The notes beneath the pieces are model-generated. The model was not told the origin of the DNA. It saw only the letters and a list, made by a program, of their open reading frames with translations, and ran no database searches. 64,000 bases of DNA from Pseudomonas arsenicoxydans (GTDB taxonomy: Bacteria; Pseudomonadota; Gammaproteobacteria; Pseudomonadales; Pseudomonadaceae). Both the position numbers and the translations under genes were made by a program. How positions within the stretch are numbered: position 1 is the stretch's first letter; each line of letters starts with the position of its first letter. This document shows positions 27,175 to 35,720 of the stretch, one piece after another. The DNA lies in contig NZ_LT629705.1 of assembly GCF_900103875.1 (NCBI RefSeq), forward strand, positions 4,535,001 through 4,599,000. The letters are read 5' to 3'.

Positions 27175-27855
27175 ATGCGCCAGCAAACCTCATTCATATT
27201 TGATCTTGATGGCACGTTGACTGATAGCGTTTACCAGAATGTCTTTGCGTGGAAAACTGCGCTGGATTCAGAAGGCATTCCGTTGGCCATGTGGCGAATT
27301 CACAGAAAGATAGGTATGAGCGGTGGGCTGATGCTTAAGATGTTAGCCCGTGAAATCGGACTGGAGATACACCCAGATCAGGCTAAAAGACTTAGTGATA
27401 TACATGCTAAAGCTTATAAGGAGCTGGAGGGGCAGATCAGCGCTCTCCCTGGCGCGGTTGAGCTTCTGGATACCCTGAGCCGCGACAAGCTCAAGTGGTG
27501 CATTGCTACAAGCGGAGGGATGGATACTGCAACAATAAATCTCAAGGCACTAGGACTTGACATCGCGGACGTTAATCTCATCACCCGAGATGACGTCAAA
27601 TATGGCAAGCCAGATCCAGACCTGTTCCTCGCGGGTGCAAACAAACTCGCTGTGCCCATCGAAGAATGCCTGGTGATTGGTGATGCCATCTGGGACATGC
27701 TCGCCGCCAGACGCTGTAAGGCAACCGGAATAGGGCTGCTTTCTGGCGGATACGACACAGGTGAGCTCGAACGTGCCGGTGCACTTAGAGTCTACGAAGA
27801 TCCGCGGGCTCTGCTGCAGCACCTGGATGAGGTTGCATCCCGTCCGAGCCCCTAG
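27175..27855 (+). CDS. HAD-superfamily hydrolase
   Basis: All four HAD motifs are present: DLDGTLTDS (nucleophile Asp), ATSGG, KYGKPDPDLF and VIGDAIWDMLAARR. The helical cap between motifs I and II (about residues 15-85) is of the phosphoglycolate phosphatase/beta-phosphoglucomutase type. It is most likely a small-molecule phosphatase. ATG 27175 is chosen for its GGAG nine bases upstream; earlier in-frame ATGs are possible. It stands alone. Confidence 0.88.
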   Translation: MRQQTSFIFDLDGTLTDSVYQNVFAWKTALDSEGIPLAMWRIHRKIGMSGGLMLKMLAREIGLEIHPDQAKRLSDIHAKAYKELEGQISALPGAVELLDTLSRDKLKWCIATSGGMDTATINLKALGLDIADVNLITRDDVKYGKPDPDLFLAGANKLAVPIEECLVIGDAIWDMLAARRCKATGIGLLSGGYDTGELERAGALRVYEDPRALLQHLDEVASRPSP

Positions 27856-28062
27856 CGCAGGTGAGCGCGTTTGTTATACGTAGTCGATTGATCACGCATA
27901 GACCGAGGAGTTGGAAAAAATGTTGCTGCGATGATAGTGATTGACGGACTACCTACGGAAAGCTTGGCACTGTTTCGGGGTATAAGCGGCACCATCGACA
28001 ATAGATGAGGAGAGACCGCAGTGTCGAAGTGGTCTGAGGAGTTTGCCGAGCAGGCTGAGTAA

Positions 28063-28110
28063 GCCGAATATAACCGAATATAGCCGAATATAGCCGAATA
28101 TAGCCGATTG
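28063..28110 (+). repeat. Tandem repeat of a 10-bp unit
   Basis: About 4.7 head-to-tail copies of GCCGAATATA, one with an A in place of G, lie in an intergenic stretch before the IS3 relic. On the minus strand the unit reads TATATTCGGC. Copy number could vary by slippage. Confidence 0.8.
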
Positions 28111-28136
28111 TTGGGCATAACTCAGAGGCAGCGTCA

Positions 28137-28515
28137 AGGTACGCAGGCTGATGCGTGAACTAGAATTGGTCAGCCAGCAGCCGTGATCACACGCCTACAA
28201 AAAGGCGACAGTCGAGCGGCCTAATATCCCAAACATCTGAAACCGGGAGTTTGATGTCGAAGCCCCCAACCAGCGTGGCGACATCACCTATAACTGGGCA
28301 CAGGAGAAATGGCACTACCTTGCGGTTGTTCTGGATCCTTACTCTCGCCAAGTGGTGGGCTGGGCGTTATCAGCAAAGGATGAAGGCCTGGTGGTGAAGG
28401 CGCTAGACGTGGCTGAGGATACCGACCACTGGCTACATGACTCGCCAGCAAGCTCAGCGAGACATCAACCAATACTTGGTGTATTACTGCAACTGGATCC
28501 GCCCTGATCTATTAT
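28137..28515 (+). mobile_element. IS3-family OrfB (transposase) remnant
   Basis: Pieces in several frames read LMRELELVSQQP, SHAYKKATVERPNIP, GDITYNWAQEKWHYLAVVLD (DDE catalytic Asp region), PYSRQVVGWAL and, after an internal deletion, YMTRQQAQRDINQYLVYYCN followed by WIRPDLL. This is the second half of an IS3 OrfB. Its end runs into, and supplies the last codons of, the kinase gene on the other strand. Confidence 0.85.
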
Positions 28516-29643
28516 TCGCTTACCGAGGGGCAATGACACATGGAAAGCCGTTCCGCTTTCTACCGAACTCTCGACGTCGATCGTGCCGCCGTGGCCGGCA
28601 ACAATCTCTCCTGCGATGAAGAGCCCCAGTCCGAGCCCCGCTGATGAGCCTTTTTCATTTATTGCAGAGCTTGAATAACGTCCCCCGGGCTTAAATAAAT
28701 GAGGCATAGCCTCAGGCGGTATCGGCTCGCCTTGATTGTGAACGCTAAATAGCACTTCTTTCGGTCGCTGGCTTAAGGTCACATAGATCGGACGCGAGGG
28801 ATCACCATGGCGAATCGCGTTACTAATCAAGTTTGTGAAGACCTGCGCCATTCGCGTCGGATCGTATTGACCAGCTACGAGATCTTTTTCATTCAGTACG
28901 ATCTGAGCCGTGGGAAAACCTATGCGCATTTCGTTGACTACTGACCGGCAGATGGCATTCAACTCAGCAGTCTCAAAGTTTACCGGGATACCTGTGCCAA
29001 GATTGCAACGTGCGAGATCAAGCAGATCATTCACCATGTTGTTGGCGCGCCGCGCGCTGATGCAAACCTGATTGGCGAGCATTTTTCCTTTAGTGTCTAA
29101 ACCCTCTTGGTGCTGGATCAGCTCACCTGCCATTAAAACGGCCCCTAGCGGGGAGCGAAGATCGTGGCCGAGCACGGCGAGAACGATTTTGCGTGTTGAT
29201 TCGACCTCCTCGCCATAGGCCGCTATAGACTCCACAAGCGCTTGGTCTATGGCTTCGTTGAAGCGGATCATGTCCTGAACATGATACCGCTCTTCAAAGG
29301 TCTCGCCAGCGAGCCAAAGCGATAGAACGCTTGAGCGCAACGCCCTGTATTCGGAAACCATTTGATCCATGGAAAATCCAGCGACTAACCGGGTAATCGC
29401 ATGCGTTTGTGCAGCACTTTCACTGGACTTTTGTAACCTTTGACCTTTTGCCTTTTCTGACTGCTCACACGTCGACTGCGCCGTTCGCATATCGATGGCA
29501 ACGGCTTGCAAGATTTTCTCGGAGTGGTTTCTCAACCCCCTCGCATCAAGATCGGGCATCGGAGTTTCGACTGAGCGCGCAAAGTCTTCCCATGTCTGCA
29601 GAATCTTTTCCATGCTGCTATCAATGAAGTCGTAGAGTCTCAT
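28465..29643 (-). CDS. Sensor histidine kinase with RsbRD-like N-terminal region, C-terminus altered
   Basis: Same layout as the kinase at 9462-10592: helical input region (DSSMEKILQTWEDFARSVET; GFSMDQMVSEYRALRSSVLS), HisKA box VLAVLGHDLRSPLGAVLMAG, N box NLISNAIRHG and G boxes ending GLGLGLFIAGEIVAG. After SGTAFHVSLP the last 20 or so residues (GKRIIDQGGSSCSNTPSIG) come from the IS3 relic, so an insertion replaced the original C-terminus. The catalytic core is complete. It is divergent from a response regulator gene 154 bases away, a probable partner. Confidence 0.88.
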   Translation of the reverse strand: MRLYDFIDSSMEKILQTWEDFARSVETPMPDLDARGLRNHSEKILQAVAIDMRTAQSTCEQSEKAKGQRLQKSSESAAQTHAITRLVAGFSMDQMVSEYRALRSSVLSLWLAGETFEERYHVQDMIRFNEAIDQALVESIAAYGEEVESTRKIVLAVLGHDLRSPLGAVLMAGELIQHQEGLDTKGKMLANQVCISARRANNMVNDLLDLARCNLGTGIPVNFETAELNAICRSVVNEMRIGFPTAQIVLNEKDLVAGQYDPTRMAQVFTNLISNAIRHGDPSRPIYVTLSQRPKEVLFSVHNQGEPIPPEAMPHLFKPGGRYSSSAINEKGSSAGLGLGLFIAGEIVAGHGGTIDVESSVESGTAFHVSLPLGKRIIDQGGSSCSNTPSIG

Positions 29644-29797
29644 CGCGATCCCTCAACCCTGCCGCTAATCTTGACGTATCATGCAGCCTAGCCGAATACG
29701 CCCCGAGGGCAAAGCAGGTAGCATTGAGCTATCCGTCCGCATTATGAAACGACTCGCCAAGTGCCGTGACTAAGGAGGAGAATCTGAGGAAATATGT

Positions 29798-30160
29798 ATG
29801 CCAATTCGTGTACTGGTGGTTGAAGATGACGAAATTCTTCGCTGGCTGATGTCAGAAGCTGTGACACATCTAGGCTATTTGGTCACTGAATGTGCCAATG
29901 CAGGCGACGCATTGCGCGAATTGGGCACGGCACACCCGTTTGAACTAGTCATTACAGACGTTCAAATGCCCGGGGCTGTCGATGGTCTCGGGTTAGCCAA
30001 AGAAATTTGGACAACGCATCCGAGAATCCCAGTGATCATCGTCTCGGGAAACACTCTGCTTCCACCCGGATTCTTACCAGAAAATGCCCGATTCATTACT
30101 AAGCCGTGCACATTAGACGTCCTGCATCGGTCGATAGAGGAACTGCTCGAAAAGTCATAA
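29798..30160 (+). CDS. Single-domain response regulator (CheY-like)
   Basis: The 120-residue receiver domain has VVEDDEIL (acidic pair), LVITDVQMPGAVDGL (phospho-acceptor Asp), VIIVSGNT (Thr/Ser switch) and FITKPC (Lys). No output domain follows, so it probably passes the signal by protein contact or phosphotransfer. It is divergent from the RsbRD-like kinase at 28465-29643 and is the likely cognate regulator. The 3' end lies 120 bases before the end of the STAND gene on the other strand. Confidence 0.93.
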   Translation: MPIRVLVVEDDEILRWLMSEAVTHLGYLVTECANAGDALRELGTAHPFELVITDVQMPGAVDGLGLAKEIWTTHPRIPVIIVSGNTLLPPGFLPENARFITKPCTLDVLHRSIEELLEKS

Positions 30161-30280
30161 CATTGAATCAATGTTTCGTTCCGAACACTCGTTGACTGGC
30201 TGGACATCGCGCCAGCTGGAAAAATGCTCAATAGTCGGTGAAGGCTCTAACCCGCGCAGACTGTCTCCGATCGGCGGGAG

Positions 30281-32974
30281 TCACAGCATGAATGGGTAGA
30301 GACGTGCAGAGGGACGCTTGGGAGATAACATCCAGCGCTTGCAAAAGGCGCTCAGGCTGCTCGTGAGCCTTTTGGTATCCAAGGGAGCACCGGACACCGC
30401 CAAGGGTACGAGTACAAAAAGCTCTTCCCAGGGTTTGAGATGACGTGTGTCCAGTATTCCCTGAAGCAGACCCGAGCCATCTTGCGCAATCAGCCGCGGA
30501 ATCAGGCAGCGCGCCACCAGCAGCCGAACCCGCTTCGGCTTCCATTTCCACAGCGACTGCAAAGCAGACTCTGGCCCATTACTGCGAAGCGCTGTTTCGA
30601 TGCTGGCCGCAACGTCTGTAACTTCAAGCCGCCAGTCGCAATGCTGGGCCTTTTGAATGAGGGCTTTACGTGCAGCCATCCAAGCTTCGATCAATCGCTG
30701 CCCCTCATGCAACGAAATTCGATCGCCGTTGAGCGAGTCAATCACTTGTTTGTGAAGCAGGAAAGCTCCGTGGTAGCCGATTTGTTTCGGATCGGTAAGG
30801 ACGAGCCTCCCAGCAGTGTCAGCAGCGAATCGCACCGCAAGGTCTGGATTATTAGACAGGAGTGCCCGTAGCGCGCGCTCAGTCTTGAGCCCTTCGCCTC
30901 CGATGAGCACGAAACGCAGCGCGCGTTGACTATCGCCCGCCTTCCGACAGAAGGAGATAGCTAACCGTAAGCGCGTAAGTTCCGCTTCTCGCCGCTTCAC
31001 CGGATCATCAATTGCAGCCGGAGAAGGTTCGTGTTCAACGAGATCAAGCAGCTTATTGCCCAAGCCAGACGCAGCGAGTAGACCTGCGACGTGCTGCGCA
31101 GCATAAGAATCGCTTTCGCAGCGGCTCATCAGCCAATCAGCAGCGTTCTGGGTTACTTCGCTTAGCATTGACTCCCCCGCTTCGCGGACGAAGTGCTCGA
31201 AGTCTTCGTCCGCAAAGGCGACAGTGTTTTCTGTGAGCCGAATCGCTGGTGCCATGTCGGTGCAGATGTCAATCAGCGCTGGCACCTGGATACGAATGAT
31301 CGCGCTGAGATCTTCTATCGGTACCGGCCGCGCAAGAGCAATGAGTCCTGCACAAAACCTTGGAAGGTCTGTTGCGATTCCGCTTTTCCCCAGGGCTCGC
31401 TCAAACTGCTCGCGAAATACTTGGTCCAGAGACCGGCCTGCGGGCAAGAGGCGGTCAATCGCTTTTTCGGGAGGTGCATCACCCAGATCCATAGCATAAG
31501 CTTGGACTCTAGGTACTCCCATGGTCAGCCTGTGAAACGCATCGATCCAATCATCTGTTGCAGCCCACTTCCGCTGTACATTGATTTCAGTTTCACCACG
31601 GGTAAACGGCTCGATCTCTGAAAGGCTATAACTAGACGGTAGGGCAAGTTCAGCGAGACGGCCTGTCCTTGCCGTAACGATGAACCGGACATTAGGCGGC
31701 AAGTCGCCCAGTTCCATGAAGTCGTGTACAAAGCAAGCCTCAGGCGGTTTGCGTGTTGTCGCAGCCGTAACGGCATTGTCGGCGGCGTCAACGGCAATGA
31801 CGATCAGCGCGTCCGGATATTCAGACGCGTGCGCCTGGGCTGCGTGGCCTAGGCGATTCGAGAACAGGCGCGGAGGGTCTGATAGCTGGTGACGGCTAAG
31901 CAAAATTGGCAGCCGCAGCCTCGTGGCAAGCTCATTGGATAGCTGTAAAAACGCGTCCACATGTCGATGACGCAAAGTAGCGGCATCTAGATAGGTGCCA
32001 CCTCCATAACAATCGTAAGTCACCATGATCGAATGAGGCGGGAGCATCGCCTCAATTTGCTGCAGCGCAGTCGTCTTGCCGACCCCTCCAGGACCATGTA
32101 GACAGACTCGCTGTTTGCCGGCAGCGATCTCGGTCGCAATGTCAGCGACGCTGCTCCGTGGCACCGGTGCATCAACTCGTTCAAGGACAGGTGGGCAAGG
32201 GAACAATGCGCCCATCGTAGAGACGCCGAGTTCGAGTAAAACTGACTCCTTCGTTATTAACTCGCCCGCAAATTCGGGACGCATGCGCTGACGAATGAAC
32301 TGGCGAAGATTAGAGACTGGCGCTTGTAACTCAAGATCGGTCCATCCAGAAATATCAGCGAGCAACTTTTTCTCAATCGCGAAGCGCGATCCTGCTCCAC
32401 CATTGAATCGAAGCGCCTTTGCAAATTCGGGCAGCACAGATTTGGACAGTCCGGCGGCGAACGCCATTTTTCGCTCGTTTGGCTCATCCTTTCCAGGTCG
32501 TTTTCGTGGAGCGGATACGCTACCTGTTGCGAGCTTTGCTGTAACAGTTTTTAACTCAGCCGCGATCGGCTGGTTGGTTACCAGTGATACTTCAACTGTT
32601 CCTTTTGGCTCCAGGGCTTGTATCCCTGCCCAGGCTTTTGCCAAGCGATTCAGGACGCTGTCCTCGCGCTTATCGCCGCTCACCATACGTGCGACGGTCC
32701 ACGAACTGCGAGGATTCGCGGCGGAATATTTCAGTTGCTCCAGCAATATACGATCAGCTTCCTTTGCGTCGCCGCCGCCTTCGTACAACGCGCAATCCAC
32801 GCCATCCCACGTAGAAGGGGATGACCCAGCTTCGTCACTTGGAGCAATCCCTTCTACAGTCAACGCTTGAAGCGGATCACGGTCGTCTAGAAGGCGGATA
32901 GCATGCCGGGCGGCCCATAACTCGTGGAAGTCGTCGCCGGTGTTGGAACCTCGAGCTCCTCTGAAATCACTCAC
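30281..32974 (-). CDS. STAND-type NTPase with N-terminal PD-(D/E)xK-like nuclease domain, possibly C-terminally truncated
   Basis: Counting from the upstream ATG at 32989, residues 15-100 (DDFHELWAARHAIRLL; WDGVD at 61-65; EQLKYS at 84-89) have the D...QxK signature of a PD-(D/E)xK/Cap4-like nuclease. A STAND NTPase follows: Walker A GPGGVGKTT near 299-307, Walker B ALIVIAVDAAD near 394-404, a VTARTGR sensor near 440, then a helical arm with HEAT/TPR-like character. This is the layout of antiphage Avs-like sensors, which are usually much longer; the last 40 residues look irregular, so a truncation is likely. GTG 32974 (RBS AAGGAA) is favoured over ATG 32989. Confidence 0.75.
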   Translation of the reverse strand: MSDFRGARGSNTGDDFHELWAARHAIRLLDDRDPLQALTVEGIAPSDEAGSSPSTWDGVDCALYEGGGDAKEADRILLEQLKYSAANPRSSWTVARMVSGDKREDSVLNRLAKAWAGIQALEPKGTVEVSLVTNQPIAAELKTVTAKLATGSVSAPRKRPGKDEPNERKMAFAAGLSKSVLPEFAKALRFNGGAGSRFAIEKKLLADISGWTDLELQAPVSNLRQFIRQRMRPEFAGELITKESVLLELGVSTMGALFPCPPVLERVDAPVPRSSVADIATEIAAGKQRVCLHGPGGVGKTTALQQIEAMLPPHSIMVTYDCYGGGTYLDAATLRHRHVDAFLQLSNELATRLRLPILLSRHQLSDPPRLFSNRLGHAAQAHASEYPDALIVIAVDAADNAVTAATTRKPPEACFVHDFMELGDLPPNVRFIVTARTGRLAELALPSSYSLSEIEPFTRGETEINVQRKWAATDDWIDAFHRLTMGVPRVQAYAMDLGDAPPEKAIDRLLPAGRSLDQVFREQFERALGKSGIATDLPRFCAGLIALARPVPIEDLSAIIRIQVPALIDICTDMAPAIRLTENTVAFADEDFEHFVREAGESMLSEVTQNAADWLMSRCESDSYAAQHVAGLLAASGLGNKLLDLVEHEPSPAAIDDPVKRREAELTRLRLAISFCRKAGDSQRALRFVLIGGEGLKTERALRALLSNNPDLAVRFAADTAGRLVLTDPKQIGYHGAFLLHKQVIDSLNGDRISLHEGQRLIEAWMAARKALIQKAQHCDWRLEVTDVAASIETALRSNGPESALQSLWKWKPKRVRLLVARCLIPRLIAQDGSGLLQGILDTRHLKPWEELFVLVPLAVSGAPLDTKRLTSSLSAFCKRWMLSPKRPSARLYPFML

Positions 32975-33107
32975 TTGCGTTCCTTGCATCCATCAGTTGA
33001 TCGCGCAACACCCACAACCGGTGCGGTCGCAGATGGGTAGTTTGTTGATCAGCATTTTCTTCGCACGCTTGAGCAACCGTCAATGCCTCACAGCACTGTG
33101 ACATCAT
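32967..33107 (-). CDS. Small ORF overlapping the start of the STAND gene
   Basis: The 46-codon frame MMSQCCEALTVAQACEENAD, then HLRPHRLWVLRDQLMDARNA, ends at a TGA eight bases past the first base of the STAND GTG. The same frame is open further upstream to a TAA at 33153-33155, and beyond it again to about 33300 (VAINTLAAMAPGVMAQITEI; PDARIKAARCTLGMNTC). It may be the C-terminal end of a longer partner gene broken by that stop. No family recognised. Confidence 0.4.
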   Translation of the reverse strand: MMSQCCEALTVAQACEENADQQTTHLRPHRLWVLRDQLMDARNASE

Positions 33108-33253
33108 TGCAGAGCCCCCTACACGGCAAAATGCCCAGCCACGGAGTACTTCTTACGAGTCGCAGGTGTTCATACCCAGAGTACAGCGCGCGGCCTTGAT
33201 CCGCGCATCGGGTATTTCGGTGATTTGCGCCATTACGCCTGGAGCCATTGCTG

Positions 33254-33541
33254 CTAGTGTGTTAATCGCCACCCTGCCCGTTGCCGCTGTCTCTCGGAAA
33301 CCAGGGACGATTCAGACGTACCTCCTGTGGAGATCACCTTCCAGTACCCACTGGGTAGGGTATGAACCTTATTCGCCCCAGGCAACCAACCCATATTCCG
33401 CTCGTAGAGTGACCCCGGCGCCACATAGACCGCTTCCACACCCTGAACCTTGCTCAGGCTCCTCTCCTGAACCTCCAACCGCGCCCAGGCGCTCCATACC
33501 GGTCTGTTCGAAATTGGAAAGCTCATCTGACTTTTAGACAA
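33254..33541 (-). pseudogene. DNA/RNA non-specific endonuclease (NUC1-type), middle fragment
   Basis: The frame reads LSKSQMSFPISNRPVWSAWA, then EAVYVAPGSLYERNMGWLPG and VHTLPSGYWKVIS, the part of NUC1/EndA nucleases just after the catalytic DRGH region. The N-terminal signal peptide and DRGH motif are missing. The part that should follow (AFIMDQ.TPR...DYQVT) is not here but is found at 40996-41187 on the opposite strand. Confidence 0.75.
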
Positions 33542-33698
33542 GGCTAGTTGGCGTAGGTGAAAGAAAGGTATTTCAGTTTAGGTCGGGCGGCCAATGCTGA
33601 ATTAAGCGGAGAACATTAAAGTTTCTTGCTCTTATTCCGATAATGCAGTAACTCTACCTCATCGCAATCACAATATTTCATGCAGGACCTTAGTAATA

Positions 33699-34733
33699 AT
33701 GAGAAGTACAAAGCGAACTACGAAAACTGCTTTCGGGAAGCACACTGCCATTACTAGGCGAGAAAAATTTCTCGAGCTTACGAAGCGAGTTTTATTAGTT
33801 GGAATCGCTCTTTTCTTTTTCCTTTGCATCACTCCGGCTCAATGGCGACTTGTATCATTTTCAACAACTGTAATCTTTCTTGGTATCGCGATCGCAATTA
33901 GCGTGATGCAAATTCTCCACCCGGAAAAATATGATCTCAATAAATTCACTGTTTTTTTGGGAGGTATAGTAAACTGGTACGATAATCTTGAACGCCATCA
34001 TCAACTTTACCTTAATGTTATCCTGTTCCTCCCTTTTCTGGGATATCTTTACTTGCTGGACCCCAGCAGTTTATTTGCACCGACCGCGATAGTATTTTTT
34101 ATTTACTGCCTAGGCGTGGCTGCGCATGATGTTTATCGCATCTACGCAATCCTCTATGAAACCACGGTTGGCAAGGGGTTGATCGCCATCGCATTTGCTG
34201 TTGGCTCCAATCTCGCGCTCAGCGTCTCGGGAAAAATAATCGGTGGAATGGCTCATGTACCCCCTACAACCTTTCCTCATACTTTGGCTTTTTTAGCAAT
34301 ATTCGCGATTCCATTTCTTTTTATTGCTGCGGGAGCAATCTTTATTCCTGTCTCCGTTGCAATGGCTCCATTTTTCATTTACGGATCGACTTTTGCGACA
34401 AAAGCACCACGACTTACGAAATGGATTTTTGGAGTTAAGGTTAATGACAAAGGCAGTCGCTACGCCGTTGCTACAGTTATTTTTCAGGTAATTTTTTATT
34501 TGGCGATTTGGACTTTGACACCAGCAACATTTTTCCTTCTGCTAAATAGATACGACCAACAAATAGAATGGGCTATTGGACAATCGATATACGAGTTCGA
34601 TATGTATCCAGGCACAGAATGCAAGATGGGTTTAACTTATCGCCAAGCATCACTAGGCGACGAGAACTATATTTTAGCAAGCAAACAATCAACGGGCATA
34701 ACATTCGAATCGCCAAAAAAATGTGCTCTCTGA
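33699..34733 (+). CDS. Polytopic membrane protein, 344 aa, unknown family
   Basis: The gene is noticeably AT-rich compared with its neighbours, a sign of transfer. The protein has a basic N-terminus (MRSTKRTTKTAFGKHTAITR) and about seven hydrophobic segments (for example VLLVGIALFFFLCI, YLNVILFLPFLGYLYLL, LAFLAIFAIPFLFIAAGAIF), then a soluble tail with two Cys (GTECKMGL and KKCAL). I do not recognise a family. It stands alone between the endonuclease fragment and the MvaT relic, in a region of defence-like genes. Confidence 0.7.
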   Translation: MRSTKRTTKTAFGKHTAITRREKFLELTKRVLLVGIALFFFLCITPAQWRLVSFSTTVIFLGIAIAISVMQILHPEKYDLNKFTVFLGGIVNWYDNLERHHQLYLNVILFLPFLGYLYLLDPSSLFAPTAIVFFIYCLGVAAHDVYRIYAILYETTVGKGLIAIAFAVGSNLALSVSGKIIGGMAHVPPTTFPHTLAFLAIFAIPFLFIAAGAIFIPVSVAMAPFFIYGSTFATKAPRLTKWIFGVKVNDKGSRYAVATVIFQVIFYLAIWTLTPATFFLLLNRYDQQIEWAIGQSIYEFDMYPGTECKMGLTYRQASLGDENYILASKQSTGITFESPKKCAL

Positions 34734-34762
34734 TCAGCCCCTTATGCGTATTGAATCGACCG

Positions 34763-34793
34763 CAAAAAAAAGTGCCCATAAAGGACCCTTTTC
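34763..34793 (-). terminator. Terminator of the decayed MvaT-like gene
   Basis: On the minus strand AAAGGGTCC and GGGCACTTT arms (one mismatch and one G-T pair) are followed by more T. Position and shape mirror the terminator of the intact mvaT gene at 1168-1194. Confidence 0.6.
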
Positions 34794-34818
34794 ACTTACC
34801 CCACAATCACTGCCCCAA

Positions 34819-35107
34819 CTAGGACTCAACCGTCGCTGCGCCATGCGCGGATTTCCACTCTTTCAAAATTTTGTGATTGCCGCCTTTGGTCTCGACAACC
34901 TCGCCTGTATGAGGGTTTTTATAAACTTTGACCTGACGGGGCTTGCGTGAACCCGTCTGCTGCTGAGCTGCCGGGGCGCTGCGGGTCCAGTAGATTGATA
35001 ACGTCCTTCAGGAGCAAGTGCATCACCGCTTCGCGCAAAGTCCATTGATCCTGCTCGAACTCAAACACCCAGGAGCGGGGCTCACCGTTGAACAGAGTAG
35101 TGGTCTA
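34819..35107 (-). pseudogene. Chimera: small hypothetical protein fused to MvaT-type C-terminal domain, frameshifted
   Basis: The upstream part (about 35107-35015) reads LFNGEPRSWVFEFEQDQWTL and AVMHLL, a relative of the protein at 15211-15447. It then switches to KDVINLLDPQ, the middle of an MvaT-type protein. One frameshift later come SRKPRQVKVYKNPHTGEVVE and GGNHKILKEWKS, the MvaT DNA-binding domain, ending at 34819. Two unrelated genes were joined by deletion, and the silencer half later lost its frame. Confidence 0.8.
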
Positions 35108-35386
35108 ATGAAACTGGACACCCATTTACCGTTGCTCGTGCAGACCGTAGATGCGGCGCCGTTACCCATGCTTGTCCCGTTCATCTACGTTCAACTCAAG
35201 CTCAGGCATTGTGCATACAACACCGCCGCAGCGCACCTGCTTGCGATTCAGGCATTCTACACCTGCGCCAAAAGCCGAGAGTTGGATCAAGTCATCTCGC
35301 CACTGGGAGAAAAACTCAGCGCATACTCTTTGGGACTCACGCCAAGACGCCGCACAAATGCTTTCCTCAGCACGTCCACGCTGTGA
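35108..35386 (+). pseudogene. Tyrosine-recombinase (integrase) N-terminal fragment, tentative
   Basis: From ATG 35108 the frame reads PLPMLVPFIYVQLKLRHCAY followed by NTAAAHLLAIQAFYTCAKSR, which resembles the SAM-like core-binding domain at the N-terminus of phage/island integrases (YVxxxLRxxAYNTxxAxLxAI). The rest is out of register, and no catalytic R...HxxR...Y domain is seen before the HNH gene. If right, it is the remains of the integrase that brought in the island. Confidence 0.4.
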
Positions 35387-35720
35387 TACGGCCACCACCA
35401 TGTCCTGGACTTCGCGGACGATGGTCACCGATCCCTGCGAACCCAGAGACTCCGCCGCCGCCAGCGCCCCCTGTAAAAGCATTGTTGTTGGGCTACCAAT
35501 TGGAATGTACCCAGCACCGCGCCAGCTGGATACCTACTTCTAGGCCAATTTCCGCACATCTGTTCGACCTTCCGATGCATACCAACGTAGGCATATCTTC
35601 ATTGGCAATATCCGCCCAGAAGAAATTTTCCACGAGCATGAACGGTAAAAGTTCAGTGAATGGGCCAATTCCTCCGAATATCTGGTACAAAATGCCGTCC
35701 AACCACTATCTGGAAATTTC
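35387..35720. other. Degraded stretch before the HNH gene
   Basis: No supported gene. A minus-strand frame from about 35702 reads DGILYQIFGGIGPFTELLPF and is protein-like, but it has a TTG start without a ribosome site and no known relative. Confidence 0.35.

Noticed and set aside
35162..35482. Minus-strand frame opposite the integrase-like fragment
   Set aside because: Lower protein likeness than the plus-strand frame, no start signal, no family.
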